The position numbers and the translations under genes were made by a program. The notes beneath the pieces are model-generated. The model worked only from the letters and a program-made list of their open reading frames with translations, did not search any database and was not told the DNA's origin. This document shows, piece by piece, positions 1 to 7,236 of a DNA stretch of 19,795 nt. Source of the DNA: Solirubrobacteraceae bacterium (GTDB taxonomy: Bacteria; Actinomycetota; Thermoleophilia; Solirubrobacterales; Solirubrobacteraceae); assembly GCA_024710825.1 (NCBI GenBank), contig JANJUA010000433.1:1-19795 (forward strand), written 5' to 3'. Position 1 is the stretch's first letter, and each line of letters begins with the position of its first letter.

Positions 1-1
1 C

Positions 2-1564
2 CAGGCGTGGGAGGCCGGCGACCTGGCGCGCATGTTCGCGCTGTCGGACGCCGAGAGCCACGGCCGCTCGCTGCGCGACTTCGCTCGCGCCCACCGTGAC
101 GCGGAGACGACGGCGACGGTGCGGGCGGTCGCCTTCGGCGCCCCGCGCGACGGCGACGACGGCGTCGTGGTCCTGCCGGCCGTCATCCGCACCCGGGCGT
201 TCGGCACCGTCCACACGGAGCTGCGGCTGCCGATCACCAAGCTCGACGGCGAGCCGCGCGTGGCCTGGAGCGAGGAGCTCGCCTTCCCCGGCCTGCGCCG
301 TGGCGAGCGGCTCGGCGCGCGCACCGAGCTGCCGCCGCGCGCGGCGCTGCTGGCCCGCGACCGCACGCCTCTCGCCCGCGGGGAGGACGACCAGGCGCTG
401 AGCCCGGTGGCCGCCTCGATCGCCGGCTCGCTCGGGCCGATCCCCGAGGAGCGCGTCGCCGAGCTGCGCGCCGCGGGCGTGCCGCCCGACGCGGAGGTGG
501 GGACGTCGGGCCTCGAGCGGATCTTCGACGACGAGCTCCGCGGCACACCGGGCGGCGTGCTGCTCGCGGGCGAGCGGCTGCTCGCCTCGCAGGCCCCGCA
601 GCCCGCCGACCCGGTCCGCACCACGATCGCGCCGAAGGTGCAGCAGGCGGCGATCGACGCGCTCGCCGGGCGCCTGGGCGGCGTGATCGCCATGCGCCCC
701 CGCAGCGGCGAGGTGCTGGCTGCCGTGGGAATCCCGCTCTCCGGGCTCCAGCCGCCCGGCTCGACGTTCAAGATCGTCACGGTCACCGCCGGCCTCGAGG
801 AGGGGATCACGAAGCCGTCGAAGACCTACCCGGTGGAGACCGAGGCGGTGCTCGAGGGCGTCCCGCTCGAGAACGCCCACGGGGAGCCGTGCGGCGGGAC
901 GCTCGTGCAGTCCTTCGCGCACTCCTGCAACTCCGTCTTCGCCCCGATGGGCGCGGAGCTGGGCGCGGAGCGCCTCGTCGAGGCGGCGCACCGCTTCGGC
1001 TTCGACCAGCCGGTCGGGATCCCCGGCGTCGCGACGCCCACCCTGCCGCCCGCCGAGGAGATCGGCGACGACCTGGCGGTCGGCTCGTCGGCCATCGGAC
1101 AGGGGCGCGTGGAGGCGACCACGCTGACGATGACGCTGGTGGCGGCCACGATCGCGCTGGAGGGCAAGCGGCCTCTTCCGACGTTCGAGCACGGCGAGCG
1201 CCGCGGGACGGTCCCCGTGACGACGCCGGAGATCGCCCGCCAGGTCGAGCGCATGATGGAGGCGGTCGTGTCCGACGGCACCGGCGCCGCCGCGGCGATC
1301 CCGGGCCGCAGGGTCGCCGGCAAGACCGGGACCGCCGAGCTCGAGGACACGCGCGTGGCGCCCGGGACCGAGGCGCCGGCGCCGGTGCCCGGCGCCGAGC
1401 CCGAGCCGCCTTCGACCGACGCCTGGTTCGTCGCCTATGCGCCGGGCGGCAAGCGCCCGCCGCGCGCCGCCGTGGGCGTGCTGCTGGTACGTGCCGGCGG
1501 CGGCGGCGACGTGGCGGCGCCGGTGGCGCGCACGGTGCTCGAGGCGGCGCTGCGACCGCGCTGA
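2..1564 (+). CDS. Penicillin-binding transpeptidase (class B), 5' end outside window
   Basis: Peptidoglycan D,D-transpeptidase, membrane-anchored and acting outside the cell to crosslink stem peptides. The reading frame is open from base 2, and the residues before the first in-window Met (base 32) read QAWEAGDLAR, typical of an NTF2-like MecA N-terminal domain, so the true start lies upstream and the Met at 32 is internal. Numbering from that Met, the transpeptidase triad is intact: STFK with Ser244 and Lys247, SCN at 298-300, and KTGT from Lys431. The order is NTF2-like domain, linker/dimerisation region, then transpeptidase from about residue 200 to the end. No glycosyltransferase domain is visible. 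The family call is firm from the motifs; which cell-cycle role it plays (elongation, division or sporulation-like) cannot be told. It is convergent with the lipoprotein gene downstream. Confidence 0.93.
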   Translation, partial: QAWEAGDLARMFALSDAESHGRSLRDFARAHRDAETTATVRAVAFGAPRDGDDGVVVLPAVIRTRAFGTVHTELRLPITKLDGEPRVAWSEELAFPGLRRGERLGARTELPPRAALLARDRTPLARGEDDQALSPVAASIAGSLGPIPEERVAELRAAGVPPDAEVGTSGLERIFDDELRGTPGGVLLAGERLLASQAPQPADPVRTTIAPKVQQAAIDALAGRLGGVIAMRPRSGEVLAAVGIPLSGLQPPGSTFKIVTVTAGLEEGITKPSKTYPVETEAVLEGVPLENAHGEPCGGTLVQSFAHSCNSVFAPMGAELGAERLVEAAHRFGFDQPVGIPGVATPTLPPAEEIGDDLAVGSSAIGQGRVEATTLTMTLVAATIALEGKRPLPTFEHGERRGTVPVTTPEIARQVERMMEAVVSDGTGAAAAIPGRRVAGKTGTAELEDTRVAPGTEAPAPVPGAEPEPPSTDAWFVAYAPGGKRPPRAAVGVLLVRAGGGGDVAAPVARTVLEAALRPR

Positions 1565-1620
1565 GCGTCCCCTGCTCGCGGATGCCGACCGGCGCGCGTC
1601 CTCCTTCGGCCGACGACCGG

Positions 1621-1650
1621 TTGCGTCGCAAACGTCGATGTATCTATACT
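1621..1650 (+). promoter_or_regulatory. Sigma70-like promoter in a convergent gap
   Basis: TTGCGT at 1621-1626 and TATACT at 1645-1650 are separated by 18 bases. The segment is clearly more AT-rich than its surroundings. The -35 is embedded in the interrupted palindrome TTGCG-T-CGCAA (1621-1631), which could be an operator. No plus-strand coding sequence follows. A transcript would start near 1657 and run into three hairpins and then antisense through the lipoprotein gene. Activity is inferred only. Confidence 0.45.
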
Positions 1651-1656
1651 TCTCGG

Positions 1657-1741
1657 TGGCGGTCCGCCGGGACCACGTGCGCTGGGCGTCGCCCAGCTCC
1701 TGAACGCGAGCTCAGCGCACGTCCCTGCGCCCCCCGGCGCT
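1657..1741 (+). ncRNA. Candidate structured small RNA (speculative)
   Basis: The stretch after the promoter-like sequence is almost wholly occupied by inverted repeats: 1661-1665 with 1670-1674 (5 bp, 4-base loop); 1675-1684 with 1713-1722 (perfect 10 bp), enclosing 1695-1699 with 1708-1712; and 1727-1731 with 1736-1740 (5 bp), whose loop and flank form a run of six C. The segment 1682-1696 can instead form its own 6-bp hairpin. No known RNA family was recognised. A C-rich loop recalls the actinobacterial 6C RNA, but that family has two such loops and here there is one. It may simply be the terminator region of the two convergent genes. Confidence 0.3.
1675..1722. terminator. Probable bidirectional terminator hairpin
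   Basis: A perfect 10-bp inverted repeat (ACGTGCGCTG at 1675-1684, complement at 1713-1722) lies between the stop of the penicillin-binding protein (1564) and the stop of the convergent lipoprotein gene (1742). It has no U-tract on either strand, as is common for actinobacterial hairpin terminators. The neighbouring hairpin 1727-1740 sits directly after the lipoprotein stop codon and could serve the minus strand. Confidence 0.45.
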
Positions 1742-2311
1742 CTACACGTCGAGATCGACGGTGGCCAGCGCCGGCTCGACGTCGCCCGGGCTGTGGATCT
1801 CCAGCTCCAGGGGGCGGTTGTCGAACGAGAAGTTCTTGACCTTGAACAGCAGCAGGCCGCCGTTCACGGACGGGTTGTTCAGCGCGGCGGTGTCCTCCGC
1901 CGGCAGCGTGTCGCCGGGCTCGACGGGGCCGGGGCGGTAGGCGAAGACGTTGTCCGGGCCCAGCTCGATCGGCTGGTACCGGTCGTCCTGGGTGTCGCGG
2001 ATCTCGAACTCCTCAGCCGCGTCGTAGGCCTGCTCGTTGGTGTTCTGCACGAGCACGAAGACGCCGAACCACGCCTCGTCCGGGGCCAGCTCCCGCTGCT
2101 CGAGCGGAAGGTCGACGAGATAGCCGCGGTCCTCGTTGTCGCTCGGGTTCAGGACCCGGGAGATCTGCACCTGGTAGGTGAGGCCGCCGACGTCGAGGTA
2201 CGCGCCCTCCGTATGGCCCACGGTGTGAATCGCCTGCTTGTTCCCGCACGCGGCGAGGACGACGGCGAGGACGGACACGGCAAGGAGGGGAAGAAGGCGT
2301 CGAGCAGTCAT
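1742..2311 (-). CDS. Putative lipoprotein of unknown function
   Basis: A 189-residue secreted lipoprotein. The N-terminus has two Arg, a hydrophobic run and the lipobox LAAC with the lipidated Cys at residue 22, so it is predicted to be cleaved and anchored on the outer face of the membrane after Lgt modification; an lgt gene lies at 13.1 kb. The mature part is acidic and beta-rich in appearance, with a pattern like extracellular Ig/telokin-like domains (residues about 40-185), but I cannot assign a family. The ATG at 2311 is supported by the signal peptide. A TAGGAT hexamer at 2322-2327 lies 10 bases before the ATG, just after the stop of the upstream SRPBCC gene, so it may have its own promoter as well as read-through. 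Confidence 0.85.
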   Translation of the reverse strand: MTARRLLPLLAVSVLAVVLAACGNKQAIHTVGHTEGAYLDVGGLTYQVQISRVLNPSDNEDRGYLVDLPLEQRELAPDEAWFGVFVLVQNTNEQAYDAAEEFEIRDTQDDRYQPIELGPDNVFAYRPGPVEPGDTLPAEDTAALNNPSVNGGLLLFKVKNFSFDNRPLELEIHSPGDVEPALATVDLDV

Positions 2312-2321
2312 GCAGCTGCGG

Positions 2322-2327
2322 ATCCTA
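2322..2327 (-). promoter_or_regulatory. Candidate -10 element for the lipoprotein gene
   Basis: TAGGAT on the minus strand lies 10 bases before the ATG, implying a leader of only a few bases. No convincing -35 is seen. It is one of a series of similarly placed hexamers in this window. Confidence 0.3.
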
Positions 2328-2331
2328 GCTT

Positions 2332-2826
2332 TCAGCGGCCGGCGATGGTCGCGCGCTCGCCACGACCCTCGCCGTCTTCGAGGATCGACCGCATCCTGCG
2401 CAGCGCCTTGGCGGTCTTGCGCTTGACCCAGCCGCGGAAGCCCAAGGACTCCATGATCCGATCGGCCAGGTTGCCGGGACGCGTCTCCACGGTGAAGGTC
2501 ACGCGCGTCATGTCGCCCGCGGCCGGCTCGAGCTCGTAGACGGCGCGCAGCCCGGTGCGGTTGTACTTGCCGCCGCGGCCCGCCTTCACGATGCGCCGGG
2601 GGGCATCGACCTCGACGAGCGTCACGTCCGCCTGGTTGAAGCGGTTGCGCGGCGCCTTGAACGTGAAGCGGGCGCCCGCGCCGGTCCCGTAGGACTGCTC
2701 GCGCGTGAGGCGCCAGTCGACCAGGTAGTGGTCGGAGAACTCGGGATGGTTCGCGATGTCGGCGAGGTAGGTGAAGACCTCCTCGCGGGGACGGGCGATC
2801 GTCGTGCTGACGGTGACGGGATCCAT
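2332..2826 (-). CDS. SRPBCC (START/polyketide cyclase-like) family protein
   Basis: A 164-residue cytoplasmic protein. The start MDPVTVSTTIARPREEVF is the classic opening of the SRPBCC helix-grip fold (first beta strand, then the RPREEVF helix), followed by YLADIANHPEFSD, also typical. This fixes the start at 2826 rather than the in-frame Met at 2907. The central beta sheet (residues about 40-125) lines a hydrophobic cavity in this superfamily, whose members bind lipids or small hydrophobic ligands or act as stress-related ligand carriers; the ligand here is unknown. The C-terminal helix is Lys/Arg-rich (WVKRKTAKALRRM). The gene begins 13 bases after the stop of the zinc-ribbon gene, so the two may be co-transcribed, though TAGACT at 2837-2842 could start a separate transcript. 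Confidence 0.85.
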   Translation of the reverse strand: MDPVTVSTTIARPREEVFTYLADIANHPEFSDHYLVDWRLTREQSYGTGAGARFTFKAPRNRFNQADVTLVEVDAPRRIVKAGRGGKYNRTGLRAVYELEPAAGDMTRVTFTVETRPGNLADRIMESLGFRGWVKRKTAKALRRMRSILEDGEGRGERATIAGR

Positions 2827-2836
2827 GCGCCGCCGC

Positions 2837-2842
2837 AGTCTA
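2837..2842 (-). promoter_or_regulatory. Candidate -10 element overlapping a stop codon
   Basis: TAGACT on the minus strand ends 10 bases before the SRPBCC ATG. Its first three bases are the stop codon of the upstream zinc-ribbon gene (2840-2842). No clear -35 is visible, as that region would lie within coding sequence. Confidence 0.3.
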
Positions 2843-3097
2843 CGCTGCGGCGCGCGAGACCACCCGCACGGCGTGTCCGTGCTCGGGGTGGCGCACGACC
2901 TCCGCACGGGCGTCCTCGACCCGGCGCAGCGGACGGCACAGCTCGCAGAGCAGCCCGCCGTCGTCGTAGCGGTGCACCTGCTCGCCGGTCAACGGGGTCC
3001 GGCCGCAGTGGTCGCAGCGGCCGCTGTCGTCGCTGAGCGCGTCGACGCTCTTGCGGACCAGATGCTGGGCGAGGTCGGAGTCGCGAGTGCGGCGCAT
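2840..3097 (-). CDS. Small zinc-ribbon protein, function unknown
   Basis: An 85-residue protein with a four-Cys zinc-ribbon: C28-x2-C31 (CDHC) and C51-x2-C54 (CELC), separated by 19 residues that include a glycine-rich turn. The N-terminal 25 residues form a charged helix, and the C-terminal 30 residues are basic and His-rich. The Cys spacing supports metal binding, but nothing identifies a partner; similar short zinc-ribbons act in nucleic-acid or protein binding. It is the first gene of the minus-strand run that continues into the SRPBCC and lipoprotein genes, and is divergent from the FHA gene. The Shine-Dalgarno is weak (AGAGG, just before the ATG). The intact cysteines favour a real gene. 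Confidence 0.75.
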   Translation of the reverse strand: MRRTRDSDLAQHLVRKSVDALSDDSGRCDHCGRTPLTGEQVHRYDDGGLLCELCRPLRRVEDARAEVVRHPEHGHAVRVVSRAAA

Positions 3098-3205
3098 GGC
3101 CTCTGCTTCGCCGCTGTGACGGGCGGTCCTGCCCCGTTTGGGCCGGGCCGTGGCGCGGGTATGTGGAGCAATGGCCGGCCAAGGAGGCCGCGCCGTCCTG
3201 CCGGC

Positions 3206-3233
3206 TTGCGATCCCGCGGGGCTGCGTTACGAT
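3206..3233 (+). promoter_or_regulatory. Promoter for the FHA-ParA-kinase operon
   Basis: TTGCGA at 3206-3211 and TACGAT at 3228-3233 with a 16-base spacer, predicting a start near 3240 and a leader of about 27 bases that carries a purine-rich Shine-Dalgarno (GAGGAGAGG) before the ATG at 3267. The divergent 3098-3266 gap also holds a perfect 10-bp palindrome, TGGCCGGCCA (3172-3181). Such GC-only palindromes arise easily by chance here, so an operator is not claimed. Confidence 0.5.
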
Positions 3234-3266
3234 CGGGCGAGCACCCGAGGAGAGGCGGGACCGATT

Positions 3267-3845
3267 ATGGATTCACTCACGACGGGGACCCTTGCCGGTA
3301 CGGGGTCGTTTCGGTGTGAGACGTGCGGCTACGTGGTGACCCTGACCGCGGAGGACGCGCTCCCCGAGTGCCCCGGGTGCGGCGGCGACGCCTACCGGCG
3401 CGCCTCGCTCTTCGGCATCTCTCCCAGCGGCCGCTTCGCCCGCGACCAGCCGCGGCGGCGTACGCCCGACGAGCTGACGAGCCTCCTCGACCGGGCTCGC
3501 GCCGCCGCGGGCGCCCCCGGCGAGTATCTGGCCTTCGAGGAGGGCGGCGATCTTCGCGTGGTGCCGCTCAGCCGGGAGTGGACCCGCATCGGACGCTCGC
3601 TGGCCGCGGACGTCCGCTTCGACGACCCCACCGTCAGCCGGCGCCATGCGCTGCTCGTTCGCCAGGCCGACGGCGTGCGCGTGCTCGACGACCGCAGCCT
3701 CAACGGCGTGTTCGTCAACGGGCAGCGCGTCGACTGGCGGGTCGTGCGCGACGGCGACGAGATCGTCGTCGGACGCTACCGGCTCGTGTTCGTCGAGGTC
3801 GCGTCGCGGCCGTCGCAGGCGGAGCCCGAGGAGGCGAGGGTCTGA
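3267..3845 (+). CDS. Zinc-ribbon and FHA-domain protein
   Basis: A 192-residue cytoplasmic protein. The N-terminus has a rubredoxin-like zinc-ribbon with C17-x2-C20 and C35-x2-C38. A linker is followed by a C-terminal forkhead-associated domain (about residues 85-185) with the canonical GRS (109-111), SRRH (124-127) and a later LNGVFVNG motif. FHA domains bind phosphothreonine peptides, so a Ser/Thr kinase target or partner is expected. The Arg and Ser that contact phosphate in this family are present. The start at 3267 is chosen because a Shine-Dalgarno precedes it and the zinc-ribbon follows at once; the in-frame Met at 3138 would extend over the promoter. The downstream ParA gene is 45 bases away, and the ABC1-type kinase-like protein follows it, suggesting shared function. 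Confidence 0.88.
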   Translation: MDSLTTGTLAGTGSFRCETCGYVVTLTAEDALPECPGCGGDAYRRASLFGISPSGRFARDQPRRRTPDELTSLLDRARAAAGAPGEYLAFEEGGDLRVVPLSREWTRIGRSLAADVRFDDPTVSRRHALLVRQADGVRVLDDRSLNGVFVNGQRVDWRVVRDGDEIVVGRYRLVFVEVASRPSQAEPEEARV

Positions 3846-3874
3846 TCGCGCCGGCGCGCAGGGCGGCCGGCCGG

Positions 3875-3880
3875 TAGCCT
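3875..3880 (+). promoter_or_regulatory. Candidate -10 element for the parA-like gene
   Basis: TAGCCT lies 10 bases before the ATG at 3891, in the 45-base gap after the FHA gene. No Shine-Dalgarno is evident before this ATG, which would suit a nearly leaderless internal transcript. No clear -35 is seen. Confidence 0.3.
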
Positions 3881-3890
3881 CGCGCCCTCG

Positions 3891-4670
3891 ATGGCTGAGA
3901 CGATCGCGGTCCTCTCGCAGAAGGGCGGCACCGGCAAGACGACGGCGGTCCGGACGCTCGCCGACGTGCTCCGCCGCTGCGCCCTGCGCGTGCTGGCGAT
4001 CGACCTCGACCCGCAGGGCAACCTGTCGGACTACTTCGACGTCCCGCCCGACGCCGCGCCGACGATCGGCGACGTCCTCGTCGGCGCGGCGACGCTCGCA
4101 GCCGCCGTCCACGACGACGTCGTCCCCGCCGCCCTCCCGCTGGCCGAGGCCGAGCTCCAGCTCGCGGGCAGGATGGGCCGCGAGCTGACGCTGAAGCGGG
4201 CGCTGAGGGACCTCGAGGGCGACTACGACGTCGTCTTCGTCGACTGCCCGCCCGCGCTCGGGCTGCTCACGGTCAACGGGCTCGTGGCGGCCGACCACGC
4301 GCTGATCAGCTCGGAGGCGCAGCACTTCGCGCTCCAGGGCGTCGCCCAGGTGCTCGACCTGGTCGAGGTCGCCCGCGACATCCACAACGAGGATCTGAGC
4401 TGGCTCGGCGTGGTGCTGAACATCGCCGACATGCGGACCGTCCACTCGCGCGAGGCCTACGCCGCGCTGCGTCGGGAGTACGGCGACAAGGTCTTCGAGA
4501 CGACGATCCGCGCCTCGATCGCCTACGCGGAGTCCGCCGAGCGGGGCGTGTCGATCCTCGACCACCGGCCCGACCTCGGCGCGGACTACCTGGCGCTGGC
4601 CGACGAGCTGCTCGAGCGTCTGGAGATGGCGGGCCCGCGGCGCCGGCTGCGGAGGCTGCGCGCCGCATGA
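3891..4670 (+). CDS. ParA/Soj-family ATPase (orphan)
   Basis: A 259-residue P-loop ATPase of the MinD/ParA superfamily. The deviant Walker A motif KGGTGKTT is at residues 11-18 with the signature Lys11, the DLDPQGNLS motif follows at about 42-50, and the Walker B-like VVFVDCPPALG is in the middle. The length is that of chromosomal Soj-type ParA without an N-terminal DNA-binding domain. Such proteins dimerise on ATP and position cargo on the nucleoid or membrane. No ParB gene or parS-like site is visible nearby, so it is more likely an orphan positioning ATPase than the segregation ParA. It overlaps the next gene by 4 bases (ATGA at 4667-4670), implying translational coupling with the kinase-like protein. 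Confidence 0.9.
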   Translation: MAETIAVLSQKGGTGKTTAVRTLADVLRRCALRVLAIDLDPQGNLSDYFDVPPDAAPTIGDVLVGAATLAAAVHDDVVPAALPLAEAELQLAGRMGRELTLKRALRDLEGDYDVVFVDCPPALGLLTVNGLVAADHALISSEAQHFALQGVAQVLDLVEVARDIHNEDLSWLGVVLNIADMRTVHSREAYAALRREYGDKVFETTIRASIAYAESAERGVSILDHRPDLGADYLALADELLERLEMAGPRRRLRRLRAA

Positions 4671-6301
4671 CCGCGCTGCGCCGCGTCGGCCCGAGCTCCG
4701 CCCGCCTGGCGCACACGATCTCCGTGCTCGGGCGCTACGGCGTCGGCTCGCGGCTGCACGACCGCGCGCCGGGCTGGGTGCGACGCCACCTCGGGCAGAC
4801 CGACGCCGCCGTGGCCGGCGACCGGCCCGAGGCCGAGCGGCTGCGGCTCGCGCTGGAGGAGCTCGGCCCCATCTACGTCAAGCTCGGCCAGCTGCTGAGC
4901 GTCAGCGGCATGGTGCCGCCCGAGGTCGAGGCGGCGCTCGCCTCGCTGCAGGAGCACGCCGACCCGCGCCCGCCGGAGGAGGTCCGGGCGACCGTCGAGC
5001 GCGAGCTGGGCGCGCCCGTCGACGAGCTGTTTCAGACGTTCGAGCCCGAGCCGCTGGGCGTGGCCTCGATCGGCCAGGTGCACGCGGCGACGCTGCCGGA
5101 CGGGACCGCCGTGGCCGTGAAGGTCCAGCACGACGGCATCGACGCGCTCGTCCACGAGGACCTCGACATCATCGCGGCGCTCGCCGGCGCGCTCGAGGAC
5201 CACGTCGCCGAGGCCCGCGCCTACCGGCCGCGCGAGCTGGCCGACCGCTTCCGCCGACGCACGCTCGCCGAGCTGGACTTCCACCGCGAAGCCGCCAACT
5301 GCGTCCGCTTCCGAGAGAGCTTCGGCGCCGAGGCCGACGTGCGTTTCCCGCGGCCCGTGCTCGAGCGCTCCGACGGGCGCGTGCTGACTCTGGAGCTGCT
5401 CGACGGCCCCGCGCGCGCGGACGGCGAGCACGCCGACGGAGGGCTCGACGGCGCGGCCTTCGCGAGGCGCACGGCGGAGCTGTGGATGGACATGATCTTC
5501 CGCGACGGCTTCGTCCACGCCGACCCGCATCCGGGCAACATCTTCGTACTGCCCGGCGGGCGCATCGGCGTCATCGACTGCGGGATGGTCATGCGCGTCG
5601 ACGACGAGACGCGGACGGCGCTGGCGGCGGTGGCGGCCGGGGTGGCGGCCGGCGACCCGGACGCCGTCGCCGACACGCTGCTGGGCGTCTGCGAGCACGG
5701 CGCCGGGCTGGACCGCGACCTGTTCGCCGAGGACGTCGAGCGCGCGCTCGCGCCGCTGATGGCCGCGGGCGCGGCGAAGCTCGACCTGGGGACGCTGCTG
5801 GGCGAGCTGCGCGCCACGGTGCGCCGCCACGGGCTCGAGATCCCCGCGAAGCTCGACCTCCTCGCCCAGGTCGGCGGCGAGCTCGAGGGCACGCTGCGCA
5901 CGCTCGACCCGGGCTTCCACCTCGCCCCCGTGCTGCGGCGCGTGCTGCGGCGGCTCGCGGAGCACCGGCTGAGCCCGGCGGGGCTGCTGGAGCAGGGCGA
6001 GAGCCTGCTCCGGCGGCTGACGCTGGACCGCCCGCACCTGCTGCATGGGCTCGAGGGACTCGCCCGGCAGGTGGCGTCGGGCTCGTTCTCGATCGACGTG
6101 CGCCACAGCGACGCCGACGAGGCGGTCGACCGGCTCACCTACGGGCTGCTCGCCGCCGCGCTGCTGATCGGCGGACCGATCGTGTGGCACGCGGACCCGC
6201 CGCCGCGGCGCAACGGCGTCTCCGTCGTCGGGGCGGGCATGACCGGCGCGGCGGTCGTGCTGGCCGCGGACCTCGTCCGCCGTGTGCGGCGGCGGGCCTA
6301 G
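4667..6301 (+). CDS. ABC1/AarF/UbiB-family atypical kinase-like membrane protein
   Basis: A 544-residue protein of the ABC1 (UbiB/COQ8) family, an atypical protein-kinase-like fold linked in other organisms to quinone or lipid metabolism. Hallmarks visible: the KxGQ motif at K72-Q75 (VKLGQLLS), the Ala-rich loop GVASIGQVHAA replacing the kinase glycine loop, the ATP-site lysine K152 in VAVKVQ, the catalytic loop HADPHPGN from H284, and the metal-binding Asp D304 in VIDCGM. The usual DFG is DCG here, with the Asp kept. Two hydrophobic C-terminal segments (LLAAALLIGG and GAGMTGAAVVLAADL) are likely membrane helices, as in UbiB. The link with FHA and ParA genes is by position and a 4-base overlap with parA; the substrate is unknown. 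Confidence 0.92.
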   Translation: MTALRRVGPSSARLAHTISVLGRYGVGSRLHDRAPGWVRRHLGQTDAAVAGDRPEAERLRLALEELGPIYVKLGQLLSVSGMVPPEVEAALASLQEHADPRPPEEVRATVERELGAPVDELFQTFEPEPLGVASIGQVHAATLPDGTAVAVKVQHDGIDALVHEDLDIIAALAGALEDHVAEARAYRPRELADRFRRRTLAELDFHREAANCVRFRESFGAEADVRFPRPVLERSDGRVLTLELLDGPARADGEHADGGLDGAAFARRTAELWMDMIFRDGFVHADPHPGNIFVLPGGRIGVIDCGMVMRVDDETRTALAAVAAGVAAGDPDAVADTLLGVCEHGAGLDRDLFAEDVERALAPLMAAGAAKLDLGTLLGELRATVRRHGLEIPAKLDLLAQVGGELEGTLRTLDPGFHLAPVLRRVLRRLAEHRLSPAGLLEQGESLLRRLTLDRPHLLHGLEGLARQVASGSFSIDVRHSDADEAVDRLTYGLLAAALLIGGPIVWHADPPPRRNGVSVVGAGMTGAAVVLAADLVRRVRRRA

Positions 6302-6358
6302 CCAAGCGGCGACGGGCCCGGACGACGGTGGGAGCCGCGCCTGGGCGGCCCCGGGGAG

Positions 6359-7210
6359 CTAGAGCTCCGTCACGTCGGCGCCGGTCGCCTCGAAGGCGAC
6401 GCGCTGCACGTCCGCCCAGCCCTCGGCCTCGGCGCACAGCGCCTCGTGGACCGCGCCGGTCTGCTCCGCGTGCGTCCACACCAGGACCGTCGGGCCGGCG
6501 CCGGAGATCGTCGCCCCGAGGGCGCCGAGCGCGGGCGCGCGCTCCACGACCGCCATCGAGCGCGGGTACAGGTGCGCGCGGTGCGGCTGATGCAGGCGGT
6601 CGCGGAGGCCGCGGGCGATGAGGTCGGGCTCGCCCCGGGCGAGGCCGAGCATCAGCAGCGCCCCGTGCGCGGTGTTGAAGATCGCGTCGGCCATCGGCAC
6701 CTGCACGGGCAGGGCGGCGCGCGCCTGCTCGGTGCGGACCGGCGCGTGGGGCGAGACGATCAGCGCCTCCAGCCCCGCGGGCGCGTCGAAGCGCACCGCC
6801 TCGCCGTCGGCGCAGACGACGAACCCGCCGCACAGGGCCGCCGCGACGTTGTCCGGGTGGCCCTCGATCTCGGTGGCGACGGCGAGCACGTCGGCGTCGA
6901 GCTCGAACAGGTGGTCGGCGGCGACGAGCCCGGCGACGACCGCCGCCGCGCTGGAGCCGAGGCCGCCGCACATCGGGATCGTGGAGCGCACGCGGAACGT
7001 GAGGCCGTCGACCGGGTGCAGGCGCTCGAACGCCCGCACGAGCAGGTTCGTCCGGTCACGCGGCACGTTGAGCTCCGTCTCGACGGCGAACGCGCCGGTC
7101 TCCTCCACCTCGAGCTCCAGGTGGAGCGCCAGGGCGGCCGCGAACGCGTCGTAGCCGGGCCCCAGGTTGGCGCTGGAAGCGGGAACGCGGACGCTGCGGC
7201 GACGACGCAT
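6359..7210 (-). CDS. thrB: Homoserine kinase
   Basis: Cytoplasmic GHMP-family kinase that phosphorylates L-homoserine with ATP, the step before threonine synthase. It is 283 residues long, usual for the family. Motif 1 PASSANLGPGYD (residues 10-21), the phosphate-binding loop PMCGGLGSSAAA (79-90) and the C-terminal motif ISGAGPTVLVW are all present. The ATG at 7210 is chosen because the conserved RVPASSANLG core begins six residues later; a long in-frame extension upstream only reads through thrC in another frame. It lies 26 bases after thrC as the last gene of lysA-hom-thrC-thrB. It is convergent with the ABC1-kinase gene across a 57-base gap. Confidence 0.95.
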   Translation of the reverse strand: MRRRRSVRVPASSANLGPGYDAFAAALALHLELEVEETGAFAVETELNVPRDRTNLLVRAFERLHPVDGLTFRVRSTIPMCGGLGSSAAAVVAGLVAADHLFELDADVLAVATEIEGHPDNVAAALCGGFVVCADGEAVRFDAPAGLEALIVSPHAPVRTEQARAALPVQVPMADAIFNTAHGALLMLGLARGEPDLIARGLRDRLHQPHRAHLYPRSMAVVERAPALGALGATISGAGPTVLVWTHAEQTGAVHEALCAEAEGWADVQRVAFEATGADVTEL

Positions 7211-7236
7211 GACGTGAGAGCCCAGAGACCGTTCCG

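Noticed and set aside
1657..1741. Assignment of the structured gap to the 6C RNA family
   Set aside because: Only one hairpin has a C-rich loop; the family needs two. Kept as an unassigned candidate RNA.
3172..3181. TGGCCGGCCA palindrome as an operator in the divergent gap
   Set aside because: GC-only 10-bp palindromes are expected by chance at this composition, and only one copy is present.
4586..6190. A 534-residue minus-strand open frame opposite the ABC1-kinase gene
   Set aside because: Antisense shadow in high-GC DNA; the plus-strand frame carries all family motifs.
6355..6368. GGAGCT-AG-AGCTCC inverted repeat at the convergent end of the ABC1-kinase and thrB genes, as a terminator
   Set aside because: The loop would be only two bases, the repeat overlaps the thrB stop and coding sequence, and there is no U-tract. 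A terminator is likely somewhere in this gap but not demonstrable.
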